From: Streptomyces sp. AC555_RSS877
GTDB taxonomy: Bacteria; Actinomycetota; Actinomycetes; Streptomycetales; Streptomycetaceae
Length of the DNA: 64,000 nucleotides
NCBI RefSeq assembly: GCF_019049245.1
Contig: NZ_JAGMUK010000016.1
Coordinates: 95,012-159,011, forward strand
Reading direction: 5' to 3'
In this document: one piece after another, positions 16,259-25,244 of the stretch
How the letters are laid out: every line of letters starts with the position of its first letter
How positions within the stretch are numbered: the stretch's first letter is position 1
Translations under genes and position numbers: made by a program
Notes under the pieces: generated by a model
Databases searched by the model: none
Told to the model about the DNA's origin: nothing
Seen by the model: only the letters and a program-made list of their open reading frames with translations

Positions 16259-17236
16259 ATGCGCATCGTCCGTCATCACGAGTTCGGCGTCCCTTCGGTG
16301 CTGCACGTCGAAGAGGCCGACAAGCCCGTCCCGGGCCCCGGCCAGGTGCTGATCCGCACCGAGGCCGTCGGTGTCAACTTCGCCGAGTGCCAGCGCCGGC
16401 AGGGCATCCCGGTCGGCGGCCCCGCCACCCTTCCCGGCTCGCCGGGCGGCGACGTCGCCGGCATCGTGGAGCAGCTCGGTGAAGGCGTCGACGGGGTGAG
16501 CGTCGGCGACCGGGTGGTCACCGGCGTGGCCGCCGACGGGTACGCCGAGTACGTGGTCACCCACGCCGACTGGCTGTTCGCCGTCCCCGAGGGAATCGAC
16601 GCCGGTCAGGCCACCTCGCTGCCCATCCCCGGCCAGACCGCCTACCACGTGGTCGTCACGGCGGCGAAGCTCCAGCCCGGTGAGTCCGTGCTGATCACCG
16701 CAGCGGCGGGCGGCATCGGCCATCTGCTGGTCCAGATGGCCAAGGCGCTCGGGGCGGGGCAGATCATCGCGGCCGCCCGCGGCGAGGAGAAGCTGGCCTT
16801 CGCCGCCTCGCTCGGCGCGGACGTCACCGTCGACTACAGCGTGGCCGGCTGGGAGGAGAAGGTCCGGGCCGCGACCGACGGCAAGGGCGTGAACGTCGCT
16901 CTGGAGACCGTGGGCGGCGATGTCCTCACCAAGTGCGTGAACCTCACCGCCCAGTTCGGGCGGACGGTCGTGTACGGCGCGGCGGGCGGCGAACTGCCCG
17001 CCATCGAGGTCGGCGACATCTTCGACAACCGCATCGTCATGGGCTTCAGCATGTGGGGCGTGATGGGCAACCGGCCGGACGTCATGGCCGAGGGCGCGCG
17101 GGAGCTGCTGGACATGGTCTCGTCCGGCAGGGTCCGTCCCGTCGTGCACGCCGAGCTGCCGCTCAAGGACGCCGCGGCCGCGCACGAGCTGATGGAGGCG
17201 CGCTCCCAGCTCGGCCGTGTGGTGCTCGTTCCCTGA
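16259..17236 (+). CDS. MDR-family quinone oxidoreductase 1
   Basis: This 325-residue protein is a zinc-independent medium-chain reductase of the QOR type. It has an N-terminal GroES-like fold, then AAAGGIGHLLVQMAKALGA (about residues 141-159) as the NAD(P)H-binding site and ALETVGGDVL as the next conserved strand. Structural-zinc cysteines are absent. Such enzymes reduce quinones or enones and could act on a quinone intermediate or protect the host. It is closely related to the next gene (same length, same ends: MRIVRH... and ...QLGRVVLVP versus ...QLGKVVLVP), so the pair arose by duplication. RBS AAGAGGAG precedes the ATG. Confidence 0.85.
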   Translation: MRIVRHHEFGVPSVLHVEEADKPVPGPGQVLIRTEAVGVNFAECQRRQGIPVGGPATLPGSPGGDVAGIVEQLGEGVDGVSVGDRVVTGVAADGYAEYVVTHADWLFAVPEGIDAGQATSLPIPGQTAYHVVVTAAKLQPGESVLITAAAGGIGHLLVQMAKALGAGQIIAAARGEEKLAFAASLGADVTVDYSVAGWEEKVRAATDGKGVNVALETVGGDVLTKCVNLTAQFGRTVVYGAAGGELPAIEVGDIFDNRIVMGFSMWGVMGNRPDVMAEGARELLDMVSSGRVRPVVHAELPLKDAAAAHELMEARSQLGRVVLVP

Positions 17237-17299
17237 TCCGGCCCTGATGCGGGCCTCACCTGGCCCTCATCTGGCCGGAATCTGCACCCAGTCATCGAT

Positions 17300-17336
17300 A
17301 TGCACATTGACAAGCACGTGCATTTAAGCATGTAAT
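17300..17336 (+). promoter_or_regulatory. Strong sigma-70-type promoter with overlapping palindromes
   Basis: TTGACA (17307-17312) and TGTAAT (17331-17336) are separated by 18 bp, an unusually good consensus for this genome. ATGCAC (17300-17305) and GTGCAT (17318-17323) form an inverted repeat across it, and GCACGTGC (17314-17321) is a perfect palindrome in the spacer. It reads into the second oxidoreductase gene at 17433, with a leader of about 90 bases. The palindromes suggest repressor control. Confidence 0.65.
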
Positions 17337-17432
17337 TGTCCTCGGCAACACGATCAACCCGTAACCCGGATCCCTGGGCGGAGCCGCAGCGACCATCGCG
17401 GCTCGAACACACCTCCTAGTTGGGAGAACACC

Positions 17433-18410
17433 ATGCGAATCGTCCGCCACTACGAGCACGGGGCCCCCTCGGTGCTGCGTGTCGAAGAGGCGGAGAAGCC
17501 GCAGCCCGGACCGGGCGAAGTGCTGATCCGCTCCGAGGCCGTCGGCGTCACGTTCGCCGAGGTCCAACGCCGCCAGGGCATCCCGATCGGCGGCCACGCC
17601 ACCCTGCCCGGCGCCCCCGGCGGTGACGTCGCCGGCATCGTCGAGGCACTCGGCGAAGGCGTCACCAACCTCCGCGTCGGCGACCGCGTCGTCGTCGACG
17701 TCGACCACAGCGCCTACGCCGACTACGTGACCGCCGACGCCTCCTGGGCCATCGCCATCCCGGACACCATGGACGCCGCCGAGGCGACCCTGCTGCCCAG
17801 CCCGGCCCAGACCGCGTACCACGCCATCAAGGAGGCCGGCCAGCTCAAGCCCGGCGAGTCGATCCTGATCGACGCCGCCTCCGGAGGCGTCGGCCACCTC
17901 GCCGTGCAGATCGCCAAGGCGATGGGCGCCGGCAAGGTGATCGCCACCGCCAGTACGCAGGCCAAGCTGGACTTCGTCCGCGAACTCGGCGCCGACGTCA
18001 CCGTCAACTACACCGACGACGACTGGGACGAGCAGGTCAAGGCCGCAACCGACGGCCGGGGCGCGGACGTCGTCCTGGAGACCGTCGGCGGGGACATCCT
18101 CACCAAGAGCGTCGCCCTCACCGCCCAGTTCGGCCGGCTGGTCTTCTACGGCTCGGCCAGCGGCGACATCCAGCCCATCCACCCGCTGATGCTCAGCCGG
18201 ATGAAGACCGTGGCCGGATTCGCCCTGTACGCCATGCTCTACAACCGGCCCGAGGCCATCGCGGCCGGTCAGCGAGACCTGCTCGACATGATCGCCACCG
18301 GCAAGGTGCGTCCGGTCGTGCACGAGCGGCTGCGGCTCGAGGACGCCGTCAAGGCACACGAACTGATGGAGGCACGGGCCCAGCTCGGCAAGGTCGTGCT
18401 CGTCCCCTGA
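17433..18410 (+). CDS. MDR-family quinone oxidoreductase 2
   Basis: This 325-residue paralogue of the preceding gene has the cofactor motif DAASGGVGHLAVQIAKAMGAG and VVLETVGGDILTKS. Unlike copy 1 it has its own consensus promoter at 17307-17336, so the two copies are likely expressed separately. It may reduce a quinone or enone in the pathway, or detoxify the product. The AGTTGGGAGA site precedes the ATG. Two long perfect hairpins follow the stop. Confidence 0.85.
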   Translation: MRIVRHYEHGAPSVLRVEEAEKPQPGPGEVLIRSEAVGVTFAEVQRRQGIPIGGHATLPGAPGGDVAGIVEALGEGVTNLRVGDRVVVDVDHSAYADYVTADASWAIAIPDTMDAAEATLLPSPAQTAYHAIKEAGQLKPGESILIDAASGGVGHLAVQIAKAMGAGKVIATASTQAKLDFVRELGADVTVNYTDDDWDEQVKAATDGRGADVVLETVGGDILTKSVALTAQFGRLVFYGSASGDIQPIHPLMLSRMKTVAGFALYAMLYNRPEAIAAGQRDLLDMIATGKVRPVVHERLRLEDAVKAHELMEARAQLGKVVLVP

Positions 18411-18445
18411 CCGGGGGACCGCGAGCGGCCGCCTCCTGACCGAAC

Positions 18446-18520
18446 GTGGCCGGTCACGATCATCCCCCGCTCGTGACCGGCCACCCGCCGTACGGCACGG
18501 GGCACTCGTGCCGTACGGCG
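18446..18520. terminator. Two consecutive 14-bp perfect hairpins
   Basis: The first stem pairs 18446-18459 with 18471-18484 (arm GTGGCCGGTCACGA). The second pairs 18486-18499 with 18507-18520 (arm CGCCGTACGGCACG). They are two bases apart, without T-runs. They lie between the reductase stop (18410) and the exporter start (18640) and probably end or insulate the upstream transcript. Confidence 0.6.
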
Positions 18521-18639
18521 CACTCCACACCAGTCCCTGAAGCAATCCCCTGACGGATCCCACACCGCAGACGACGCCGGCCACACCCTGGCCGGCGGGA
18601 CGGGGATGGCACCCACTCCAGCCCGAAAGGCGAATTCCC

Positions 18640-20202
18640 GTGCCCTCCCGGACCACAGGGGCAGGCGGCCCGCTCACCGTCGCCGCTCCCGCAGCCCAGA
18701 CCCGGATCCGACCCGTCATCACCGCCTGCCTGCTGGCCGTCTTCCTGGCCATGCTGGACTCACAGGTCGTGGCCACCGCGCTGCCCCGCATCGTCGGGGA
18801 CCTCGGCGGTCTCGACGTGTTCGCGTGGGTGACGACCTCGTACATCATCGCCGCCAGTGTCACCACGCCCGTCTACGGCAAGCTCGGCGACCTGTTCGGC
18901 CGGAAGAAGATCTTCCTGATCGCCGTCGCGGTGTTCCTCGCCGGCTCCGCGCTGAGCGGCGCGGCCCAGTCCATGGACCAGCTCATCCTGTTCCGCACGC
19001 TGCAGGGCGTCGGCGCCGGCGGCCTCTTCGTCTCCGTACTCGCCATCATCGGGGAGCTGTTCAACCCGCGCGAAGCCGCCAAGTACTTCAACCTCTTCGG
19101 CATCGTCTTCGCCCTCGCCGCGCTCTCCGGTCCCGCCGTCGGCGGTGCGCTCACCGACCTGCTGAGCTGGCACTGGGTCTTCCTGATCAACCTGCCCGTG
19201 GGCGTCGTGATCCTGGTGCTGGTCTCCACCTGTCTGCACCTGCCCCGGACCGACCGGCCCGCGCACATCGACTACACCGGCTTCGTCCTGCTCAGCGCCG
19301 CGATCGTCGCGCTCACCCTGGCCGCCAGCTGGGGCGGGGTGAAGTACGAGTGGCTGGACTGGCGGATCCTCGGCCTCGGCGCGGGAGCGGTGCTGCTCGC
19401 CGTGCTGTTCGTCGCCGCCGAGCGCCGGGCCGCCGAACCCGTCATCCCGCTGCACCTCTTCCGCGACTCCACCTTCAGCGTCAGTGTGCTGGTGAGCGTC
19501 GCGGCGGGCATCGTCTTCCTCGGCTCCGTCAACTTCCTGGCGATCTACATCCAGGTGGTGACCGGCGCCAGCCCGACCATGTCCGGAGTCGTGCTGCTGC
19601 CCATGATGTTCGGCCTCGTCGCCGCCTCCGTCGTCAGCGGCGCGGCGATCGGCCGGACCGGCCGCTACAAGTGGTACCCGGTGCTCAGCATGGCCATCGG
19701 CATCGCCGGGGCGCTGCTGCTGGCCACCATGGACACCGGGACGTCCCGGCCCGTGGTCATCGCCTACATGCTGCTCTTCGGCATCGCGGCGGGCCTGAAC
19801 ATGCAGGTCCTCACGATGGCGGCGCAGAACACCGCACCCCGCGACGACATCGGCGCCGTGCACGCCACCGTGGCCTTCGCCCGGCAGCTCGGCACCACCG
19901 TGGGCATCTCCCTGTTCGCCTCGATCTTCTACAACCGGCTCACCGAGGAGATCGCCGACCGGACGTCCGCGGACGCGCTGCGCGGCATCGACCCCGACGC
20001 GCTGTCCTCGACCGAGACCCTGGACCGGCTCACCGAGCCCGTGCGCAACGCCGTCGAGCAGTCGTACGCCGCCGCGCTCACCCCCGTGTTCCTCACCGCC
20101 GTACCGGTCCTCGTCCTCGGCCTGCTGGCCGCGCTGGCGATGAAGAACCTGCCGCTGCGCAGCGAGGACCACCAGGGCCACGAAGCCGCCGAGGAGAGCT
20201 GA
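18640..20202 (+). CDS. DHA2-type MFS drug exporter (EmrB/QacA family, 14 membrane segments)
   Basis: This 520-residue integral membrane protein has motif D1 LDSQVVATALPRI in the first helix. Motif A follows as GKLGDLFGRKKIF, and motif C (ALSGPAVGGAL) in helix 5, the mark of drug:H+ antiporters. Fourteen hydrophobic segments fit the DHA2 subfamily. It likely exports the mature polyketide and gives self-resistance. The GTG start at 18640 is preceded by GAAAGG. A second transporter at 39412, of the POT type, closes the cluster on the other side. Confidence 0.9.
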   Translation: MPSRTTGAGGPLTVAAPAAQTRIRPVITACLLAVFLAMLDSQVVATALPRIVGDLGGLDVFAWVTTSYIIAASVTTPVYGKLGDLFGRKKIFLIAVAVFLAGSALSGAAQSMDQLILFRTLQGVGAGGLFVSVLAIIGELFNPREAAKYFNLFGIVFALAALSGPAVGGALTDLLSWHWVFLINLPVGVVILVLVSTCLHLPRTDRPAHIDYTGFVLLSAAIVALTLAASWGGVKYEWLDWRILGLGAGAVLLAVLFVAAERRAAEPVIPLHLFRDSTFSVSVLVSVAAGIVFLGSVNFLAIYIQVVTGASPTMSGVVLLPMMFGLVAASVVSGAAIGRTGRYKWYPVLSMAIGIAGALLLATMDTGTSRPVVIAYMLLFGIAAGLNMQVLTMAAQNTAPRDDIGAVHATVAFARQLGTTVGISLFASIFYNRLTEEIADRTSADALRGIDPDALSSTETLDRLTEPVRNAVEQSYAAALTPVFLTAVPVLVLGLLAALAMKNLPLRSEDHQGHEAAEES

Positions 20203-20229
20203 CCACACCCCTTCTCGTCTCGCCCCAGA

Positions 20230-20257
20230 GCCGCCCTCCCCGCACGGGGAGGGCGGC
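20230..20257 (+). terminator. Terminator after the MFS exporter
   Basis: A 12-bp perfect stem (20230-20241 with 20246-20257, arm GCCGCCCTCCCC) has a GCAC loop and is followed by TTG. It lies 28 bases after the exporter stop. Confidence 0.7.
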
Positions 20258-20401
20258 TTGCGTACGTCCCCCAGCGCGCCCCGTCCCGCTTCAGCGCCCT
20301 TCGAGCCCGAATCGACGCCTCGCGGACATCGTCGGCACTGCACAGCCGTACGACGCAGGACGCAGGCCGAACAACAGGCAGAGGCAGACCAGGAGGCTCG
20401 T

Positions 20402-21445
20402 GTGACAACGACCGAAGACCCGCAGACGGCTCCGGCGGTCGATCCCGGACCGCTGATCCGGCTGACCATTGCCGACTGCGCCGCCAAGGTGCTGCACAGC
20501 GCCGTGACCCTCGGCGTGTTCGGTGCGCTCGCCGACGGCCGCCCCGCCGACTCGGCCGAGCTGGCCCGGCGTACCGGGACGCACCACCGGATGCTTCCGG
20601 ACTTCCTGGACGCGCTGGTCGGTCTCGGGATGCTGGAGCGCACGGAGGACCGCTACCGCAACTCCCTGCTGGCGCAGACGTATCTGGTGCCGGACTCCTC
20701 CTCGTACCTCGGTGGCTTCGTCGAACTCACCAACGAGACGCTCTACGGCACCTGGGGCCGGCTCACCGAGGCGCTGCGCTCCGGTGAGCCCCAGCATCTC
20801 GACCCGGACAAGGGCGGATTCGTCGGGGACCGGCACAAGGACCCCGCGAAGATGAAGCGGTTCCTCGCCGGACTCGACGCCTACAGCGACCGGATGGGCG
20901 CGGAACTGGCCCGGCGCCTCGACTGGGGCCGCCACTCCTCGTTCCTCGACCTCGGCGGTGCGCGCGGCAACCTCGCGGCCGTGCTGGTGGAGGCGCATCC
21001 GCACCTGAAGGCGACCTGCTTCGACCTGGAGCGGACGCGGCCGCTGTTCACCGAGCACATCGGCGGTCTGGGCCTGGCCGACCGGGTCGCCTTCGCCGGC
21101 GGCGACTTCTTCGACGACCCGATCCCGCCGGCCGATGTCGTCGTCCTCGGCCACATCCTGCACGGCTTCCACACCGGGCGGCGGCGCGAGCTGCTCGGCC
21201 GGGTCTTCGAGGCCGTACGGCCCGGTGGCACGGTCCTCGTCTACGACCGGATGATCGACGACGACCGCAGCGACCCGGAACGGCTGCTCAGCAGCCTGCA
21301 CATGCGGCTGGTCAGCCCCGACGGCTCCGAGTACCGGGTGGCGGACTGCCGGGCCTGGCTGCGCGAGGCGGGCTTCACCGACGGGACCGCGCAGCCCCTG
21401 CTCGGCACCCACACCCTGGTCACCGCCCACAAGGAGGCAGCATGA
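20402..21445 (+). CDS. O-methyltransferase (acetylserotonin/TcmN-OMT type)
   Basis: This 347-residue SAM-dependent methyltransferase has a winged-helix N-terminus (LGVFGALADGRPADSAELA). Its SAM-binding strand is LDLGGARGNLAAVLVEA, where the usual GGGxG reads GGARG, followed by FDLERTRPLF and VVVLGHILHGF. It probably methylates a phenol or carboxyl of the polyketide. The GTG start lies five bases after a perfect AGGAGG. Its stop overlaps the next ATG (21442), so it is coupled to FAD monooxygenase 3. Confidence 0.85.
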   Translation: MTTTEDPQTAPAVDPGPLIRLTIADCAAKVLHSAVTLGVFGALADGRPADSAELARRTGTHHRMLPDFLDALVGLGMLERTEDRYRNSLLAQTYLVPDSSSYLGGFVELTNETLYGTWGRLTEALRSGEPQHLDPDKGGFVGDRHKDPAKMKRFLAGLDAYSDRMGAELARRLDWGRHSSFLDLGGARGNLAAVLVEAHPHLKATCFDLERTRPLFTEHIGGLGLADRVAFAGGDFFDDPIPPADVVVLGHILHGFHTGRRRELLGRVFEAVRPGGTVLVYDRMIDDDRSDPERLLSSLHMRLVSPDGSEYRVADCRAWLREAGFTDGTAQPLLGTHTLVTAHKEAA

Positions 21446-23049
21446 AGCCGGACCAGACCCCCGTCCTCGTCGTCGGCGGCGGGCTCACCGGACTGTCCGC
21501 GGTCGTCTTCCTCGCCCACCACGGCGTCCGCGCCACCCTGGTGGAACGCCACCCCGACACCTCCACCCATCCCAAGGCCCGTGCCATCAACCCCCGGACG
21601 ATGGAGCTGTACCGCGTGGTCGGCATGGAGGAGCGGGTGCGGGCCGGGCGGTCCCCCATCTCCGGCAACACCGACCTGGTGCACGTGGAGAGCCTCGCGG
21701 GCAAGGAACGCGTGCGGATGCCCCACGCGTCCCCCGAGGACATCGGCCGGATCAGCCCCACCCAGTGGACGCTGATCGACCAGAACCAGCTGGAGCCGAT
21801 CCTGCGGCAGCGGGCGGTGGAGGCCGGCGCCGACGTCCGTTTCTCGACCCGGGTCGACGCCCTGGAAGAGACGGCGGACGGGGTACTGGTCAGCACCACC
21901 GACCTGTCCACCGGCGTGAGTTCGCAGATCCGCGCCCAGTACGTGATCGCGGCGGACGGCAGCCGCAGCCCGCTGCGCGAGATGCTCGGCATCGGGGCAC
22001 ACGGCCGGGGCACCATCACCAACCTCGTCAGCTTCTTCTTCGAGGCCGACCTGACCGAGGCGCTGCGCGGCCGCCGGATCATCGCGGCGTACGTCAACAA
22101 CCCCGAGGTGCGCGGCACGATCATCCCCCTCGACAACGACCGCCGCTGGGTCATCAACGTCTCCTTCTCCCCCGATCAGGGCGAGCGCGCCGAGGACTTC
22201 ACCGAGGAGCGCTGCACCGCGCTGGTGCGGGCCGCGGTCGGGGTGCCCGAACTGCCGCTGAAGATCGAGTCGGTGGACATGCCGGCGTGGGACATCTCCG
22301 CGCGCGTGGCGGACACCTTCGCGACCCGTCGGGTGTTCGTCGCCGGGGACGCCGCCCATGTGATGCCGCCCACCGGGGCGTTCGGCGCCAGCACCGGCAT
22401 CCAGGACGCGTACAACCTGGCCTGGAAGCTGGCCCTGGTGCTGTCCGGCACGGCCGGTCCCGGGCTGCTGGAGAGCTACGACGCCGAGCGGCGCCCGGTG
22501 GCCGAGGAGACCGTCCGCCAGGCGATGCTGCGGTTCGCGGTGCGGGAGGGCAAGCAGTACCAGGAGGTCGCCGCGGAGCTGCTGGACGAGACGACCATGA
22601 CCTTCGGCTACTGCTACCGCTCGGGAGCGTTCGCCGCGGAGGAGGGCGCCCCCGACGCGATCGTCGAGGATCCCGAGCACCCCGGTGCCCGGCCCGGAGC
22701 ACGGGCCCCGCATCTCGAACTCGACGGTCCCGAGGGCCCGGTGTCCGTCATCGACCTGTACGGCGACGGGTTCACCCTGCTCGTCGACGAGGTGGCGGGC
22801 CGCTGGAGCGGGGCGGTGGAACAGGAGGCCACGCGGCTGGGCATCGACCTGAAGGTGGTCCGCATCGGCCGCGGAACCAGGCTGTGGGACGCCGACGGCT
22901 CCTTCCGCCGCCGCTACGGCCTCCTGGCCGGCGGCGCCGTGCTGGTACGCCCCGACGGCTTCGTCGCCTGGCGCACGACCGCGGGCCGCACCGGTCCGGT
23001 GGACCGCGCCGCCATCACCGCCCTGCACACGCTCCTGGCCCGCACGTAG
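21442..23049 (+). CDS. Class A FAD-dependent aromatic monooxygenase 3
   Basis: This 535-residue hydroxylase has FAD motif VLVVGGGLTGLSAVVFLA at the N-terminus, DG motif IAADGSRSPLREMLGI, and GD motif VFVAGDAAHVMPPTGAFGASTGIQD. A thioredoxin-like tail ends in GAVLVRPDGFVAWRTT. It is closest in layout to monooxygenase 1 (11217) and 4 (23450), so the three probably diverged by duplication. It likely adds or removes oxygen on a polycyclic ring, for example in xanthone-type ring cleavage. It is coupled to the upstream methyltransferase gene by an ATGA overlap. Confidence 0.9.
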   Translation: MKPDQTPVLVVGGGLTGLSAVVFLAHHGVRATLVERHPDTSTHPKARAINPRTMELYRVVGMEERVRAGRSPISGNTDLVHVESLAGKERVRMPHASPEDIGRISPTQWTLIDQNQLEPILRQRAVEAGADVRFSTRVDALEETADGVLVSTTDLSTGVSSQIRAQYVIAADGSRSPLREMLGIGAHGRGTITNLVSFFFEADLTEALRGRRIIAAYVNNPEVRGTIIPLDNDRRWVINVSFSPDQGERAEDFTEERCTALVRAAVGVPELPLKIESVDMPAWDISARVADTFATRRVFVAGDAAHVMPPTGAFGASTGIQDAYNLAWKLALVLSGTAGPGLLESYDAERRPVAEETVRQAMLRFAVREGKQYQEVAAELLDETTMTFGYCYRSGAFAAEEGAPDAIVEDPEHPGARPGARAPHLELDGPEGPVSVIDLYGDGFTLLVDEVAGRWSGAVEQEATRLGIDLKVVRIGRGTRLWDADGSFRRRYGLLAGGAVLVRPDGFVAWRTTAGRTGPVDRAAITALHTLLART

Positions 23050-23073
23050 CGCTCCCGCGCGGGGGGAACGGAG

Positions 23074-23115
23074 ACGGCCGCGGTGCCTCTGCCTGTTCGG
23101 GGGCGCCGCGGCCGT
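23074..23115. terminator. Terminator between convergent genes
   Basis: A 14-bp stem with one G-U pair (23074-23087 with 23102-23115) has a 14-nt loop. It lies 25 bases after the stop of FAD monooxygenase 3. Confidence 0.65.
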
Positions 23116-23233
23116 CGACGTGTGCGGCGGACCGGGGGTGAGGTGGGTGGCCCCCGGCGGGATCCAAACCGGACCGGCGCGCCGCGTCACCGTGTGCCGT
23201 GGTGCGCCGGGGCCGGTGCAGTGCCGTCCAGGT

Positions 23234-23447
23234 CCTGTCCGGCGGATCATGCCGCAGACGCGGGGCCTGGCACGCCATCTGCGGCGTTGTCGTCGGTTGC
23301 CGACTCCCCCACTCTCGACTTCGCTCGAGCGGGGGGACCCCCATCGCGTCGACGCCCTCCTCCGCCTTGCAGCTCGACGCACCAGGCCCCGCTCACCTGC
23401 GTCGACGAGGCGCCGCGGATGTCCTGCGACCTGATCCGCCGGCCAGG
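23234..23447. mobile_element. MITE-like non-coding element with 16-bp terminal inverted repeats
   Basis: The left end CCTGTCCGGCGGATCA (23234-23249) and right end TGATCCGCCGGCCAGG (23432-23447) are inverted repeats with one mismatch. The 214-bp interior holds nested hairpins: GCCGCAGA/TCTGCGGC (23252-23285) and a C5/G5 stem-loop with a CTTCG turn near 23305-23336. There is no coding capacity. I recall this kind of sequence as recurring in Streptomyces intergenic regions. It fills the gap between two convergent genes and ends two bases from the stop codon of monooxygenase 4. Confidence 0.6.
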
Positions 23448-23449
23448 CC

Positions 23450-25033
23450 CTAGGCCGGGCTGCGTCGCAGCAGCGTGTCGAGTACTGCCCTCAGTGACTC
23501 GGTGGGGTCGGCCACCTCGCCGGGGGTGCGCCAGGCGATGAAGCCGTCGGGGCGCAGGAGTACGGCGCCGGTGGGTCCGATGCCGTAGCGGGTGAGGAAG
23601 TGGTCGACGACGGCGGGGGGTTCCTCCTTGCCCACGCGGTGGAAGGAGAGGCCCCGGGCTGCGGCGGCCGCCTGCCAGGCGTGGCCGTCGGGGCCGGTCA
23701 GGAGCCAGAAGTCGCGGTCCAGGAGGTCGTGCAGGGGGACTTCCTTGCCCTGGCGGACCAGGGGGATGTGCGGGGCGCGGGTGCCGGGGCGGCCGGTGGG
23801 GGCCGTCGGGTCCTCGACCACCGCGTCGTCCGCGTCGCCGGCCTCGCGCAGGACCGCGTCCGAGCGGTACACGTGCCCGAACAGCACCGTGGTCTCGGGC
23901 CGGTGCCGCGCCGCGGCCGCCTCGTCGAGGCCGCTGCGCTGGAGGTAGCGGATGACGCCCTGGTCGACGGTGAACTCGGCGACCGGTGCCCGCTCCTGCT
24001 CGTAGCTGTCCAGGAGTTCGGAGCCGGCCGCCCCGCGCAGCACCAGCGCCAGTTTCCACGCCAGGTTGTGCGCGTCCTGGATGCCCATGTTCCCGCCGAA
24101 CCCCCCGGTGGGCGGCATGACGTGCGCGCAGTCGCCGGCCAGCAGCACCCGCCCGGACCGGAACCGGTCCGCCACCCACGCGGCGATCTCCCAGCTGGTC
24201 GAGGACTCCACCTCGACCGGCAGGTCGGGCACGCCCACGGCGGCCCGCACCAGCTCCACGCAGTCCTCCCTTCCGTACGCCCGGTGGTCGGCCCCCGGCG
24301 GCAGGCTCGGCGCGAGGACCCAGCGGTCGGAGTCCGCGCCGCCCAGCTTGCCGAGTACGCCCTTGACCTGGGGATTGCTGACGAAGCACAGGAAGAAGGT
24401 GCGCCCTGCCACGTACGGGTCGAGGTCGGCGTGGAAGATGATGTTCATCTGCCCGCCGAACACGCCCTGACCGTGATGGCCGATGCCCAGCGAGGTGCGG
24501 ACCGGTGCCCGGGAGCCGTCGGCCGCGACCAGGTACCGGGCCCGTACGGTCCGCTCGGAGCCGTCGCCCGCATCGCGCAGTACGGCCGTGACGCCCTCCG
24601 CGTCCTGGCTGAACTCCGCCATCTCGGTGGCGAACCGGATGTCCGCGCCGAGCTCCTCGGCCCGCTCCCGCAGCACCGGCTCCAGCCGGTCCTGCCCGAT
24701 CAGCGTCCAGCCGGTGGTGCCCACGTCGTTCGGGTCGTGGCGGAACGGGCCGTCGAAGCGCCCGAGTTCGGCCCCGGTGAGGGACTCCGCCTGGAGGATG
24801 TCGCCGTACTGGGCGTGCGGGTTCTCCCGGGCCCGTACCGCGTCCTCCAGGCCGAGCGCGCGCAGCAGCTCCATGGTGCGCGGACTCGCGGCCTGCGCCC
24901 GGGGGTGCGCCGAGATCTCCGCGTGCCGTTCCACCAGCAGTGACCGGATGCCCTGCCGGGCGAGGAACAGGGCCTGGGCCAGGCCCACCATGCTGCCGCC
25001 CACGATGAGTACCTCGGTCGTCTCGTCCGCCAT
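23450..25033 (-). CDS. Class A FAD-dependent aromatic monooxygenase 4
   Basis: This 527-residue protein begins MADETTEVLIVGGSMVGLA. It has DG motif VAADGSRAPVRTSLGIG and GD motif LLAGDCAHVMPPTGGFGGNMGIQD, where Cys replaces the usual Ala. A thioredoxin-like C-terminus contains GAVLLRPDGFIAWR. The start ATG at 25033 is preceded by an AGGAG site; longer frames upstream run into the divergent promoter region. It is the only tailoring gene of this block on the minus strand, divergent from the DUF1772 gene at 25245, with about 210 bases of shared promoter space. It is probably a Baeyer-Villiger-like or ring-hydroxylating enzyme. Confidence 0.9.
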   Translation of the reverse strand: MADETTEVLIVGGSMVGLAQALFLARQGIRSLLVERHAEISAHPRAQAASPRTMELLRALGLEDAVRARENPHAQYGDILQAESLTGAELGRFDGPFRHDPNDVGTTGWTLIGQDRLEPVLRERAEELGADIRFATEMAEFSQDAEGVTAVLRDAGDGSERTVRARYLVAADGSRAPVRTSLGIGHHGQGVFGGQMNIIFHADLDPYVAGRTFFLCFVSNPQVKGVLGKLGGADSDRWVLAPSLPPGADHRAYGREDCVELVRAAVGVPDLPVEVESSTSWEIAAWVADRFRSGRVLLAGDCAHVMPPTGGFGGNMGIQDAHNLAWKLALVLRGAAGSELLDSYEQERAPVAEFTVDQGVIRYLQRSGLDEAAAARHRPETTVLFGHVYRSDAVLREAGDADDAVVEDPTAPTGRPGTRAPHIPLVRQGKEVPLHDLLDRDFWLLTGPDGHAWQAAAAARGLSFHRVGKEEPPAVVDHFLTRYGIGPTGAVLLRPDGFIAWRTPGEVADPTESLRAVLDTLLRRSPA

Positions 25034-25244
25034 ACCGGCTCCTGAAGGTGTGGGAATGCGTTCGGATTTCGGCGGACCGATGCAACACCCGGGTGCTCGA
25101 ACGGGGCTCGTGGCGCGGGCGAGCCGAGGCCGTGCGGAGCCGCGCGCTCCCAGAGGGATTCGAGTGCCGTCCCAGGGGCGGCTGACAGGTTCGAGCTGTT
25201 CCAGGCCCCAAGTGCGGCGCAAGGTTCGAAGGAGGGCGGAAGCG

